DNA of 64,000 nt from LMUY01 sp964244655 (GCA_964244655.1 CAXTJU010000001.1:1-64000); one strand, 5' to 3'. Positions 54,300-64,000 are shown, numbered from the stretch's first letter. Notes: a model not told the origin generated them from the sequence alone. Translations and numbers: made by a program.

Positions 54300-54562
54300 G
54301 CTGGCTTGCCAGATATGGCGATAAACGATGTGTGGAATAATTGTTGTGGACCCGGGGGCGGTACCCGGCGTCTCCACCACCTCGGTGGGCAAGGGGACGA
54401 AATAGGCTCGACACGCATGGTAAAGACGCATTTTTTGCTCGGCATTGTACCGCCGTTATCGGGCTATATCACAGATGCCAATGACAATCATGAGGCATTC
54501 GCAGTCGCAGCGTAAGTTGCGATAGACGCGGCACGGGGGGCGCCGGGCAACAGAAGCCCCCC
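54300..54562 (+). ncRNA. ssrA: transfer-messenger RNA, circularly permuted two-piece form
   Basis: The gene order is acceptor piece, spacer, coding piece. The T-stem CCGGG/CCCGG with loop GGCGGTA is at 54352-54368, followed by CGTCTCC and encoded ACCA ending at 54379. A 13-base spacer follows, then GGGGACG at 54393-54399, which pairs with CGTCTCC to form the 7-bp acceptor stem (one G-U). The tag frame reads GCC at 54477 to TAA at 54513-54515: ANDNHEAFAVAA, the alphaproteobacterial type ending in the AVAA degron. The 5' end and the exact 3' end are approximate. It rescues stalled ribosomes and marks the product for ClpXP; SspB is encoded 3.6 kb away. Confidence 0.9.
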
Positions 54563-54574
54563 ACTCTTTCCTTT
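54535..54574 (+). terminator. hairpin ending the tmRNA transcript
   Basis: GGGGGGC (54535-54541) pairs with GCCCCCC (54556-54562), followed by the pyrimidine-rich actctttccttt. It may be part of the coding-piece structure as well as the terminator. The ribosome site of the next gene (GGAGG, 54575-54579) follows directly. Confidence 0.6.
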
Positions 54575-54584
54575 GGAGGCATGG

Positions 54585-55592
54585 ATGCAAGCGATCTCGG
54601 TGCTGGACCTCGCCCCCGTGCCGCAAGGTTCCACCCCGGCGGACGCGCTGCGCAACGCGCTGGACCTCGCCCGTCATGTCGAACGGCTTGGCTACCGGCG
54701 CTACTGGCTGGCGGAGCATCACAACATGGTCGGCATCGCCAGTGCCGCCACCGCCGTAACCGTGGGCTACGTGGCGGCCGGCACCAGCAGCATCCGCGTC
54801 GGCGCTGGCGGCATTATGCTGCCGAACCACTCCCCGCTGGTGATCGCCGAGCAATTCGGCACCTTGGCTACGCTCTATCCCAACCGCATCGATCTCGGCC
54901 TCGGCCGTGCCCCCGGCAGCGACGGCCTCACCCAGCGCGCGCTGCGGCGGGACCCGGCGGCTGCCGACACCTTTCCCGAGGATGTGGCGGAGTTGCAGGC
55001 GCTGCTCGGCCCGGTGCAGCCCGGCCAGCGCGTGCAGGCCGTGCCAGGGGGCGGCACGAACGTGCCGCTGTGGATTCTCGGCTCCTCGCTCTACGGCGCC
55101 CAGGTCGCGGCGCATTTCGGCCTGCCCTACGCCTTCGCTTCCCACTTCGCGCCAGCTGCGCTGGAGCAGGCGCTGCAGGTTTACCGCGCCCGCTTTCGCC
55201 CCTCCTCCCAACTGTCCCAGCCGCACGCAATGGTCGGCGTGAACGTGGTCGCTGCCGACACCGACGCCGAGGCACGCCGCTTGTTCACCTCGATGCAGCA
55301 GGCCTTCACCAACATGATTCGCGGCACCCGTGGCAAGCTGCCCCAGCCGATCGATGACATCGAGGCCTACTGGTCATCCTCGGAGCAGGCGCAGGTCACG
55401 GCCATGCTGGCCTGCTCCTTCGTGGGCTCCGCCGAGACGGTGCGGCAAGGCTTGGCCGGCTTGCTGGACTGGACGGGTGCGGACGAGCTGCTGGTCGCAG
55501 CCGCCGTCCATGACCACGCCGCCCGGCTGCGCTCCTATGAAATCCTGGCCCAGGTCGTCCCAGCCCTGGAACGGCAGAAGCAGGCCGCGTGA
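54585..55592 (+). CDS. LLM-class flavin-dependent oxidoreductase (MsnO8 family)
   Basis: 335 residues, luciferase-like TIM barrel. ISVLDLAPVPQGSTP at the N-terminus, YWLAEHHNMVGIASAA, GGIMLPNHSPLVIAEQFGTL and DLGLGRAPGSD are characteristic of the LuxA-like group that lacks a partner subunit. Uses FMNH2 or F420; the substrate is unknown. ATG 54585 lies five bases after GGAGG; an ATG four bases earlier is out of frame. Its stop overlaps the GTG of the sulfite-oxidase-like gene. Confidence 0.88.
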   Translation: MQAISVLDLAPVPQGSTPADALRNALDLARHVERLGYRRYWLAEHHNMVGIASAATAVTVGYVAAGTSSIRVGAGGIMLPNHSPLVIAEQFGTLATLYPNRIDLGLGRAPGSDGLTQRALRRDPAAADTFPEDVAELQALLGPVQPGQRVQAVPGGGTNVPLWILGSSLYGAQVAAHFGLPYAFASHFAPAALEQALQVYRARFRPSSQLSQPHAMVGVNVVAADTDAEARRLFTSMQQAFTNMIRGTRGKLPQPIDDIEAYWSSSEQAQVTAMLACSFVGSAETVRQGLAGLLDWTGADELLVAAAVHDHAARLRSYEILAQVVPALERQKQAA

Positions 55593-56242
55593 GCGATCTG
55601 CCGCCTGATGGCAAGCTCACCGTCGCCAAGCAGCGCTGGGCCGAGCAGGGCCGCTTTCTCACGGGCCGCATCACCCGCCCGGCGGAGCATCGGCTGCCCC
55701 CCGGCCAGCACGTGGTGCGAGACTGGCCGGTGCTGGACCTCGGCGTCCACCCCCGTATCGACCCGGCGCGTTGGACACTTCGCGTGTTCGGTGCGGTGGA
55801 GGAGTCTCTGACCTGGGACTGGCCAGCCTACCGCGCGCAACAGCAGGTGCGGGAGGTGACCGACATCCACTGCGTCACCACGTGGTCACGCTACGACAAT
55901 GCCTGGGAGGGCGTGTCCACCCGCACGCTGCTGGACGCGGTGCGCCCCCTGCCCAGCGCCACGTTCGTGGTGCTGCACAGCCAGGACGGCTACGTGACCA
56001 ACCTGCCACTGGCCGACTTCGCCGCCGCGGACGCGCTGCTGGCTCATTCCTGGGAGGGCAAGCCGCTCACCGTCGAGCATGGCGGCCCGGTGCGGCTGGT
56101 GGTGCCGCATCTTTACCTTTGGAAAAGTGCCAAGTGGCTGCAGCGGATCGAGTTCGTAACCGCAGATAGGCCGGGTTTTTGGGAGACGCGCGGCTACCAT
56201 GACCGCGGCGACCCATGGGCGGAACAGCGCTACTCGGAGTGA
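55589..56242 (+). CDS. sulfite oxidase-like molybdopterin oxidoreductase
   Basis: 217 residues, single oxidoreductase molybdopterin-binding domain. The molybdenum-ligating cysteine is in VTDIHCVTTWSRYDNAWEGV, and GPVRLVVPHLYLWKSAKWL and the C-terminal GFWETRGYHDRGDPW are typical of the YuiH/YedY-related cytoplasmic group. No signal peptide. The acceptor is unknown. GTG start overlaps the flavin monooxygenase stop. The 3' end overlaps the convergent DUF2891 gene by 13 bases. Confidence 0.87.
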   Translation: MSDLPPDGKLTVAKQRWAEQGRFLTGRITRPAEHRLPPGQHVVRDWPVLDLGVHPRIDPARWTLRVFGAVEESLTWDWPAYRAQQQVREVTDIHCVTTWSRYDNAWEGVSTRTLLDAVRPLPSATFVVLHSQDGYVTNLPLADFAAADALLAHSWEGKPLTVEHGGPVRLVVPHLYLWKSAKWLQRIEFVTADRPGFWETRGYHDRGDPWAEQRYSE

Positions 56243-57246
56243 TCCAGCGCCAGCACTGCGAACGTCGCCAGCCAGTGCTCCCCCATGTAGTCACCCGTCA
56301 CGTGCGGCAACCCGGCGTCCAAGTGCAGGCGGGCCGCCTGCTCCATAATCATCCGCCGCGCATCTCGCGGCGGCAGCGCATGCGCCAGTGAGCACCAGCA
56401 CCAAGCGCGACTGAGGTTCAGCCCGTCCAGGTGGGCGATCTTGCCGTCGCTCCGGTCGGATACGGCTGCCGGCGAGAACAGGGAGGCCGGCCGAGCTTGG
56501 GCCAGCTTGGGCAAGAACGCATCGAACCATGGCAGGAATTGCTCTGCGGGCAGCAGGCGGCGCATGCACTCGGCCTCGATCAACGCGGAAGACAGGAAGT
56601 CGTCACTGGATGGCTCCCAAGCCTGGCAGTCCCGGTCGGCGCCATACCAGCCCTCGGCAGTTCGGCGCAGCAAGGCAGCCCATGCTGCATCCCTGACCCC
56701 GGCCGCGTGGTCAGAAGCGAGCGCAAGCGCAAATGCAGTGTTGAAATGGGTGCCGACCCGCACCGGGTAGCTTGCCTTGGGCAGAAACGTGGTGAAGCGC
56801 TGCACGAAGAGGGCTGTCAGCGGGGCCAGCGCCTCCGCCCATCGCGAGTCCGGCAGGAGGGCCAGCGCCTCGGCCAGCTTGAGCAACCACGCCCAGCCAT
56901 ACGGCCGTTCGAACCCGGCGGCCATGGGATGCTGCACCGTGGCGCACTCGCCCAGGATGGCCTCAGGGGTAAGATGGGCGTCAAACAGGCGGCGTATGGC
57001 GGCGGCGGGCGCCATGGCAGGGTAGAGTCGCAACAGGCGGGCCAGCATCCAGTAGCTGTGCACGCAGGAATGCCAGTCGAAGCTGCCGTAGAACGCCGGG
57101 TGCAGGGCGCGCGGGGTGCGCGCATCGCTTGGCCCGGCCATGACGTTGCCGGGTTTGTTGGGGTACTCCCGCGTGACGTGGCCCAGCGCCGTGGCGGCAA
57201 ACCCGGCGGCCACGGCCTCTGTCAGGCGCGGTGTCAGGCCGGACAT
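56230..57246 (-). CDS. DUF2891 family protein
   Basis: 338 residues, no signal peptide. Recognised by HPAFYGSFDWHSCVHSYWML near residue 49 and GERPYGWAWLLKLAEAL-like and GDYMGEHWLATFAVLAL segments (actual reading FERPYGWAWLLKLAEAL); the many Trp, His and Arg residues and an all-helical pattern suggest an alpha/alpha barrel like glycoside hydrolases or epimerases, but no activity is known for the family. Overlaps the ankyrin gene by 13 bases, so they are coupled. Confidence 0.8.
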   Translation of the reverse strand: MSGLTPRLTEAVAAGFAATALGHVTREYPNKPGNVMAGPSDARTPRALHPAFYGSFDWHSCVHSYWMLARLLRLYPAMAPAAAIRRLFDAHLTPEAILGECATVQHPMAAGFERPYGWAWLLKLAEALALLPDSRWAEALAPLTALFVQRFTTFLPKASYPVRVGTHFNTAFALALASDHAAGVRDAAWAALLRRTAEGWYGADRDCQAWEPSSDDFLSSALIEAECMRRLLPAEQFLPWFDAFLPKLAQARPASLFSPAAVSDRSDGKIAHLDGLNLSRAWCWCSLAHALPPRDARRMIMEQAARLHLDAGLPHVTGDYMGEHWLATFAVLALDHSE

Positions 57247-57716
57247 CCCAGCGCCGCCAGCAACGCCGCGTCGCCCTGCCGCGCCACGTCGGCAGCGCTC
57301 ACCCCCTCCTCATCGGCACGCGCCGGGTCTGCGCCGTGCGCCACCAGCAGCGCCGCCATCTCTGTCCGGCCGAACATCACCGCATAGAGCAGCGGCGTCC
57401 GCCCGGCCTCGTCGGGTGCATCGACCGCAGCGCCGGCGTCCAGCAACAAGCGCGCGATGCCGCAATGGCCCTTGAAAGCCGCACCGGACAGCGCCGTGCT
57501 GCCCTTGGCGTCCACCACGTCCACGGCCGCCCCCGCCCCCAGCAGCAGCGCCACCGCACCGGCCTGGCCGTGGTAGCTGGCCATGATGAGCGGCGTGAAG
57601 CCGCGGTCGTCCGGCTGGTCCGGGTCGGCGCTGCCCAGCAGGGCCGCCAGGCGCGGCAGGTCGCCGTCCCGTGCGGCGTCCTGCAGCTCCGCTGACTGCA
57701 CGGCCGGCGTCGTCAC
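57234..57716 (-). CDS. ankyrin repeat protein
   Basis: 160 residues made almost wholly of four to five ankyrin repeats: RGFTPLIMASYHGQAGAVAL, KGSTALSGAAFKGHCGIARL and AGRTPLLYAVMFGRTEMAAL at about residues 37, 70 and 103, plus a partial last repeat ending GCPA. Protein-binding scaffold without a catalytic domain. GTG start overlaps the upstream stop (GTGA), and its end overlaps DUF2891, so it is the middle gene of a three-gene coupled unit. Cytoplasmic. Confidence 0.85.
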   Translation of the reverse strand: MTTPAVQSAELQDAARDGDLPRLAALLGSADPDQPDDRGFTPLIMASYHGQAGAVALLLGAGAAVDVVDAKGSTALSGAAFKGHCGIARLLLDAGAAVDAPDEAGRTPLLYAVMFGRTEMAALLVAHGADPARADEEGVSAADVARQGDAALLAALGCPA

Positions 57717-58024
57717 TTGATGGTTTGCACCACCGCGAAGCCCTCGAACTCGGGATGACCCAGGTAGGCCACTTTGCTGTTCCCGGTGTTGGCGTGCGCG
57801 GCGCGGAACGCCTCGGACCGGGTCCAGCCCTCGAACGCCGCATGGTCGGTCCAGACCGTGTGGGAGGAATACAGCATGTGGTCCTCCTTCTTGGGGCCGC
57901 GCAGCAGATGGAACTCGACGAAGCCGGGCACGGAGCGCAGGTGGCTGTCGCGGTTGACCCACATGGCCTCGAACGCCTGCTCCGACCCGGGGGCGACCTT
58001 GAAACGGTTCATCGCGATGTACAT
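57713..58024 (-). CDS. antibiotic biosynthesis monooxygenase (ABM) domain protein, haem-oxygenase-like
   Basis: 103 residues, one ABM dimeric ferredoxin-like domain. MYIAMNRFKVAPGSEQAFE and SVPGFVEFHLLRGP resemble HmoB/IsdG-type haem-degrading monooxygenases and their relatives. KKEDHMLYSSHTVWTDHAAFEGW fits the central part. Haem degradation is possible but not proven. First gene of the coupled ABM-ankyrin-DUF2891 unit; its promoter would lie in 58025-58129, shared with sspB. Confidence 0.83.
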   Translation of the reverse strand: MYIAMNRFKVAPGSEQAFEAMWVNRDSHLRSVPGFVEFHLLRGPKKEDHMLYSSHTVWTDHAAFEGWTRSEAFRAAHANTGNSKVAYLGHPEFEGFAVVQTIK

Positions 58025-58159
58025 CGGTGGCTCCTCTGCCGTGACCTTGCCATGTTAGCATGGTGTCGTGGCTTGGGATGGCCACCGCCATGCGGTGCGG
58101 GCTTTTGCCCGGCTGGCCCAATCCGCGCTATGAAGCCGTCACAAGATCGAGCGATCCAC

Positions 58160-58660
58160 ATGGAAGACGATACTCCCGCCCCCCGGCCAGACAGCCTGCT
58201 GCCATACGACGTGTGGGCGCAGGAGGCGATGCGAGGCGTGGCCGTGCGCGCGCTGCAACACGCCTCGGCCGAAGGCATGCCGGGCGAGCACCATTTCTAC
58301 GTCAGCTTCCGCACTGACCAGGCCGGCGTGGCCATTCCTCCCCGGTTGCTGGCGCAATACCCGGAGGAGATGACGATCGTGCTGCAGCACCAGTTCTGGG
58401 ATCTCAAGGTGGACGAAGCCGCGGGGTCGTTCAGCGTGGGGCTGTCGTTCGGCGGCGTGGCGAGCACGCTGCTGGTGCCGTTCAACGCGCTGACCGCTTT
58501 TGCAGACCCGCACGCCCAGTTCGGCCTCCGCTTCCGCGCTGCCCCGGTGGAGCCCGCAAACACGGAGGAAGACGTGCCCGAGCCGGAGCCGGAAGCGCCT
58601 GAGCCGGCCGAGAAGCCGCAGGTCGTGAGCCTGGACGCCTTCCGCAAGCGCAAGGACTGA
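58160..58660 (+). CDS. sspB: ClpXP protease specificity-enhancing factor SspB
   Basis: 166 residues. The substrate-binding fold shows in HHFYVSFRTDQAGVAIPPRL and YPEEMTIVLQHQFWDLKV, and the C-terminus after an acidic linker (PEPEPEAPEPAE) ends in VVSLDAFRKRKD, the ClpX-docking peptide. It tethers ssrA-tagged proteins to ClpX. Start 58160 matches related alphaproteobacterial proteins; an ATG at 58130 would add ten residues. The two regions 58025-58159 hold the divergent promoters. Confidence 0.92.
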   Translation: MEDDTPAPRPDSLLPYDVWAQEAMRGVAVRALQHASAEGMPGEHHFYVSFRTDQAGVAIPPRLLAQYPEEMTIVLQHQFWDLKVDEAAGSFSVGLSFGGVASTLLVPFNALTAFADPHAQFGLRFRAAPVEPANTEEDVPEPEPEAPEPAEKPQVVSLDAFRKRKD

Positions 58661-58712
58661 GGCCAGCCGTTCCAGCCGGATGGTTTGCCGCCGCTTCCAC
58701 CCGGAACCCTGC

Positions 58713-60899
<2,187 letters not shown>

Positions 60900-60989
60900 G
60901 GCAGGCTCTCCTCAGGCGCAGGCGGCCGCATAATGGGCGGCGGCTGGCGAACGCGCTAGGCTACGGCCAAATTAGCAGGGAGCGCAGCG

Positions 60990-61469
60990 ATGAGAGTGAC
61001 AGGCTTCGAGCAATTCGTGGTAGGCCAGGTATTCACCTCGCCGCCCCGCACGATCTGCACCGACGCCATCAAGGCGTTCGCCGCCCAGTTCGACACTCAG
61101 CCGCAGCACATGGACGAGGCGGCGGCGGAGCACACCCTGTTCGGCAGGCTGGTGGCAAGCGGCTGGCATACCGCGGCGCTCACCATGCGGCTCATGTTGG
61201 ACAGCGCCATGGAGGGCACCAGCGGCCGCGGCCTGGGCGTGCGGATGGACGACATCACCTGGTCCAACCCGGTCTATCCCGGCGACGAGCTGCACGCGGT
61301 CAGCGAGGTGATGGAACTGCGCCCCTCCCGCTCCAAGCCGGACCGCGGGCTGGTTCTGCTGCGGACCACCACCCGCAACCAGCACGGGCAGGCGGTGCAG
61401 GAGATGAACGGGTTGATCATGGTGTTGCGCAGCGACGCGGTTGTGAGTGGGAATCGGCCACCAGCCTGA
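60990..61469 (+). CDS. MaoC family dehydratase
   Basis: 159 residues, hot-dog fold. The hydratase-2 dyad appears in FDTQPQHMDEAAA (Asp and His), followed by GRLVASGWHTAALTMRLM. Members hydrate enoyl-CoA or related thioesters, or act in side pathways of fatty acid metabolism. Starts after AGGGAGCGCAGCG. Diverges from glgX across 90 bases. A large palindrome lies 55 bases after its stop. Confidence 0.87.
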   Translation: MRVTGFEQFVVGQVFTSPPRTICTDAIKAFAAQFDTQPQHMDEAAAEHTLFGRLVASGWHTAALTMRLMLDSAMEGTSGRGLGVRMDDITWSNPVYPGDELHAVSEVMELRPSRSKPDRGLVLLRTTTRNQHGQAVQEMNGLIMVLRSDAVVSGNRPPA

Positions 61470-61523
61470 CGGCGGCAAAGCAGCGTGCCCGAGTCCCATG
61501 CGTCATGCAGCGTGTTACGGTCT

Positions 61524-61559
61524 GCCACCAGCGCCCCGCCGCGGCGGGGCGCTGGTGGC
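61524..61559. terminator. 36-bp perfect palindrome between convergent genes
   Basis: GCCACCAGCGCCCCGCC, centre GC, then the exact complement. It lies between maoC (+) and the MprF-like gene (-). No T run on either side, so factor-independent termination is uncertain; a barrier or RNA-stabilising role is equally possible. The remaining bases of 61470-61657 hold nothing else recognisable. Confidence 0.6.
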
Positions 61560-61657
61560 GCACCGGGCAAGCGCCTTGGTGACACGGCTTAGGGCAAGTC
61601 CGCCGCCCGTAACCCCTCCGACCGATGTGTTGCCGAGTGCCGCAGCAAGCGCCCGGC

Positions 61658-63673
61658 TCACTCCGCAGCATGATCAAGGCTGCGCTCGGCCAGCATCGCA
61701 AGTTGCGGCGCGAGCGTGCCAAGGTCACGCTCCGCCACGCAACAGAGGTATTGGCAGGAGAACGGCGCCACGTCCTCGCTTTCGGGGAGCAGCTGGCCGT
61801 CCGGCCCCAGCGGCAGCGCCGTCAGCCCGAGGTCGCCGTAGATCTTCAGCAAGCCCGGCCCGGCGCGCCACACCGCCGGGTGCAGACCTTCCTGGGCCGC
61901 CAGGTCGCGCAGGCGCCAGATGGCGGAGATGCGGTCGGAGGGCGCGCCCGCCGGGTCGCCCAGGCCGAGCAGGACGCCGCCCATGCGGCGGAACGGGACG
62001 CCGGACCGGCCGGCCTCGCCCATCACCATGCCGTCCGCGTCCGGCGGCAAGTCCGCGCCGAGGGCGGCATAGGCGGCACGCCCCTCGCCCGCCCAGGGCA
62101 GCCAGACGACGTGGCTGGGGCGGAACATGCGCCACAGCGCGCCTGCGGCCAGCAGCACAGCCAGCGCCATCATCACTCGCAGGCCATTCGGCAAGTTCCG
62201 CGAGAGCACGATTTCCCACCACGAGTTCTCGGACATCATGCGCATCCGTGGCTCGAATGCGGCCAAGGCCGCCACGCAAACGCCGAGGGCGATCAACGGC
62301 ACGATCACGTCGGCTTGCAGGGTGCCGCTCAGGATGCGGGCATGGCGGTAGAATGCGTCCCGGAACGGCGCGACCAGGATGGCGGACAGCACCAGCGCCG
62401 CCGAGATCCACAGCTGGTCACCCTGCACCGCCACGTAGGCCGCGGCCACTAGCAGCAGGGAGATGGTTGCGCCCCAGGCAAGCGTCACCCGCTGGGACAG
62501 GCCGATGGACAATACCATAAGCGCCGCGCCGATCAGGGAGGGCACGAACTGCCCGGCGCCGGCCGCGGCGTCGGCGAAGTCCGGATCAATCCAGGAGAAG
62601 TCTGGCCGATCGTCCAGCACGCCGAGCGAGAGCAGCAACGCACCGCACATGGCCACCGCGCCGGTGGCCGCACCCACCGCGAAGTCCGGCTCGCTGAGCC
62701 GCGCCAGGGATTGCGCGCTGCGAGCCAGCGCGCCGCGCTTCAGCAGGACGCCGCCGCGCAGCAGGATCTCGTTGCCGGCAAACATGGTGCCGGCCAGGAA
62801 CAGCGGAATGACGTAGTAGTACAGCCGGAACACGAGGATGGCGCCCAGGATCACCGGGGCAGGCAGGTAGCTGTCCAACCCAAGCAGCATGGCCGTGTCG
62901 AACACGCCGATGCCGCCGGGCAGGTTGGCCAGCAGCCCGGCGCTGTAGGAGGCGAGATAGCACGCGAGGAAGCGCAGGTAGGTCAGCCCATGGGTGGCCG
63001 GCAGCAGCGTGAAGAAGATCGCCGCCGTGACCGCCACGTCGAGCGAGGCCAGCGCCACTTGCACGATCGCCATGCGCCAGCCCGGCAGGTCGAACTCGTG
63101 GCCGCGGAAGCGCACGTGGCCGGCAACGCGGGAGATCACGATGTAAGCTGCCACCACCAGCCACATGGCGGCGCCGATGGTGGGAAAGGCCCATTGCGGC
63201 AGCACGCCGCTGAAAAACGGGATGGAGCGCGGCTCGAAGAACGAAATCCAGCCGCCGAGCACCAGGCCGCCCAGCCCGAAGGTCAGCGAGCAGAAGCCCA
63301 CCACCTTGGCGATCTGCACCGGCGTCAGCCCCCAGTGCGAATACAGGCGATAGCGCACCGCAGCGCCCGAGACGGCCGCGAAGCCAAGGTTGTGCGACAG
63401 CGCGTAGGCGCAGAAGGACGCGAAGGCGACCCGGCGATAGCGCACCTTGTGCCCGGCATAGATTGTGCCCAGCCGGTCATAGAAGGTGAGCACGCCGTAG
63501 GACACGACCGTGGCGCCGGCCGCCAGCAGCAACGCCTGCGATGGGATCGCCGCCATGGAGGCGCGGATATCGACCAGCTTGAGGCTGTGGAACTCCCGCT
63601 GCACGACGTAGATGGCGCCGAACAGCAGCAGCACCCCGAGCAGCGCGGGCAGATGGCGGAGGTGGCGCTTCAA
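61658..63673 (-). CDS. MprF-like membrane protein (lysylphosphatidylglycerol synthase TM domain) with short C-terminal domain
   Basis: 671 residues with 13-14 membrane helices: an N-terminal LPG_synthase_TM/UPF0104 flippase region (SHNLGFAAVSGAAVRYRLY, GLLANLPGGIGVFDTAML) followed by further helices. The soluble C-terminal part from about residue 550 begins like the DUF2156 aminoacyl-transfer domain (ISAIWRLRDLAAQEGLHPAV, YGDLGLTALPLGPDG) but stops after about 120 residues, where full MprF has about 300. Lipid lysylation is therefore uncertain; lipid flipping may remain. The TTG start overlaps the lysyl-tRNA synthetase stop (TTGA). Confidence 0.8.
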   Translation of the reverse strand: MKRHLRHLPALLGVLLLFGAIYVVQREFHSLKLVDIRASMAAIPSQALLLAAGATVVSYGVLTFYDRLGTIYAGHKVRYRRVAFASFCAYALSHNLGFAAVSGAAVRYRLYSHWGLTPVQIAKVVGFCSLTFGLGGLVLGGWISFFEPRSIPFFSGVLPQWAFPTIGAAMWLVVAAYIVISRVAGHVRFRGHEFDLPGWRMAIVQVALASLDVAVTAAIFFTLLPATHGLTYLRFLACYLASYSAGLLANLPGGIGVFDTAMLLGLDSYLPAPVILGAILVFRLYYYVIPLFLAGTMFAGNEILLRGGVLLKRGALARSAQSLARLSEPDFAVGAATGAVAMCGALLLSLGVLDDRPDFSWIDPDFADAAAGAGQFVPSLIGAALMVLSIGLSQRVTLAWGATISLLLVAAAYVAVQGDQLWISAALVLSAILVAPFRDAFYRHARILSGTLQADVIVPLIALGVCVAALAAFEPRMRMMSENSWWEIVLSRNLPNGLRVMMALAVLLAAGALWRMFRPSHVVWLPWAGEGRAAYAALGADLPPDADGMVMGEAGRSGVPFRRMGGVLLGLGDPAGAPSDRISAIWRLRDLAAQEGLHPAVWRAGPGLLKIYGDLGLTALPLGPDGQLLPESEDVAPFSCQYLCCVAERDLGTLAPQLAMLAERSLDHAAE

Positions 63674-64000
63674 GCCGCTTGCGCCGGCCGCGCCAGGGCG
63701 TCGCGAATCAGCGCCACCGTTTCGCCCATGCCATACAGCGCCACGAAACCGCCGAAGCGCGGCCCCTCCCGCTGGCCGAGCAGCACCTGGTACAGGCACT
63801 CGAACCATTGCTTCAGCGCCGGGAACGGGTGCCGCTTGCCGACTGCGTACACCTCGTCCTGGATCGCCTCGGGCGTGCTGCCTGGCGGCAGGGCGGCCAG
63901 CGTGTCGGCCAAGTCCGCGAGCGCTGCAGCCTCCATCGCGGTGGCAGGCCGGAAGCGCTTGGCCGGGCGCACGAAATCCCGATAGTAGGCGACGGCGTGG
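63670..64000 (-). CDS. lysK: lysine-tRNA ligase class I, C-terminal part (5' end outside window)
   Basis: The last 109 residues of a class I (archaeal-type) lysyl-tRNA synthetase, recognised by YAVGKRHPFPALKQWFECLY and VLLGQREGPRFGGFVALYGM at the C-terminus. The frame stays open to the window edge. Class I LysRS is used instead of class II in many alphaproteobacteria. Its stop shares bases with the start of the MprF-like gene. No catalytic motifs (HIGH, KMSKS) are in the visible part. Confidence 0.85.
   Translation of the reverse strand, partial: HAVAYYRDFVRPAKRFRPATAMEAAALADLADTLAALPPGSTPEAIQDEVYAVGKRHPFPALKQWFECLYQVLLGQREGPRFGGFVALYGMGETVALIRDALARPAQAA

Noticed and set aside
54282..54515. 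77-codon plus-strand open frame
   Set aside because: It ends with the tmRNA tag codons; the rest follows the structural part of ssrA and is not translated as a protein.

Overview
The window is about 70% GC chromosomal DNA and reads as an alphaproteobacterium of the Rhodospirillales/Acetobacteraceae kind. The support is the circularly permuted two-piece tmRNA gene, a class I lysyl-tRNA synthetase, an alphaproteobacterial-type SspB, a cysteine-poor 41-residue ribosomal protein L36, and dense gene packing with many ATGA/GTGA/TTGA overlaps. Genus cannot be fixed from the sequence alone.

Layout. 1-3137: end of an omega-amino-acid aminotransferase, then a coupled copper-delivery operon (CopC, PCu(A)C chaperone, SCO, c-type cytochrome). 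3264-6404: a lower-GC block with an exported protein of unknown function, a GNAT acetyltransferase and a GFA-fold protein. 6409-10719: two divergent, paralogous right-handed beta-helix proteins whose start codons overlap in one CATG, followed by a GH42-like glycosidase. 10727-20074: a GT-C-like membrane protein, dcd-murA, wrbA, the glycolate oxidase operon glcDEF with a TPR protein, and rpmJ. 20203-30970: a small membrane protein, a YhdP/AsmA-like envelope protein, glnE-bcp-VOC-pepN, and a fumarylacetoacetase-family hydrolase.

30971-39423 is a lower-GC plastic region. It holds gene-poor DNA, a small orphan protein, a fatty acid desaturase, a FIST sensor protein coupled to a histidine-kinase-like protein that has lost its phospho-acceptor histidine, the queuosine genes queE-queD, a decayed MFS transporter, an internally deleted IS630 copy with recognisable ends, and unassigned remnant DNA.

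39424-46390 is one minus-strand polyol/sugar catabolic operon: AraC regulator, periplasmic binding protein, an intercistronic hairpin, ABC ATPase, permease, erythritol/threitol-type dehydrogenase and FGGY kinase. 46642-53325: an MFS transporter, an acyltransferase, a universal stress protein, pdxH, fabI and a conserved unknown. 53326-64000: thyX, the permuted tmRNA gene ssrA (predicted tag ANDNHEAFAVAA), a luciferase-like monooxygenase coupled to a sulfite-oxidase-like enzyme, an overlapping operon of ABM monooxygenase, ankyrin and DUF2891 proteins, the ClpXP adaptor sspB, glgX, a MaoC dehydratase, and an MprF-like membrane protein that starts on the stop codon of the class I lysyl-tRNA synthetase gene running off the window.

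Several parts appear to work together: tmRNA tags are delivered to ClpXP by SspB; lysyl-tRNA synthetase makes the donor that MprF enzymes use; dcd and thyX both serve dTMP supply; the copper operon probably loads cytochrome oxidase. The best candidates for undescribed biology are the FIST/pseudokinase pair, the head-to-head beta-helix pair with its glycosidase, and the ABM-ankyrin-DUF2891 operon.
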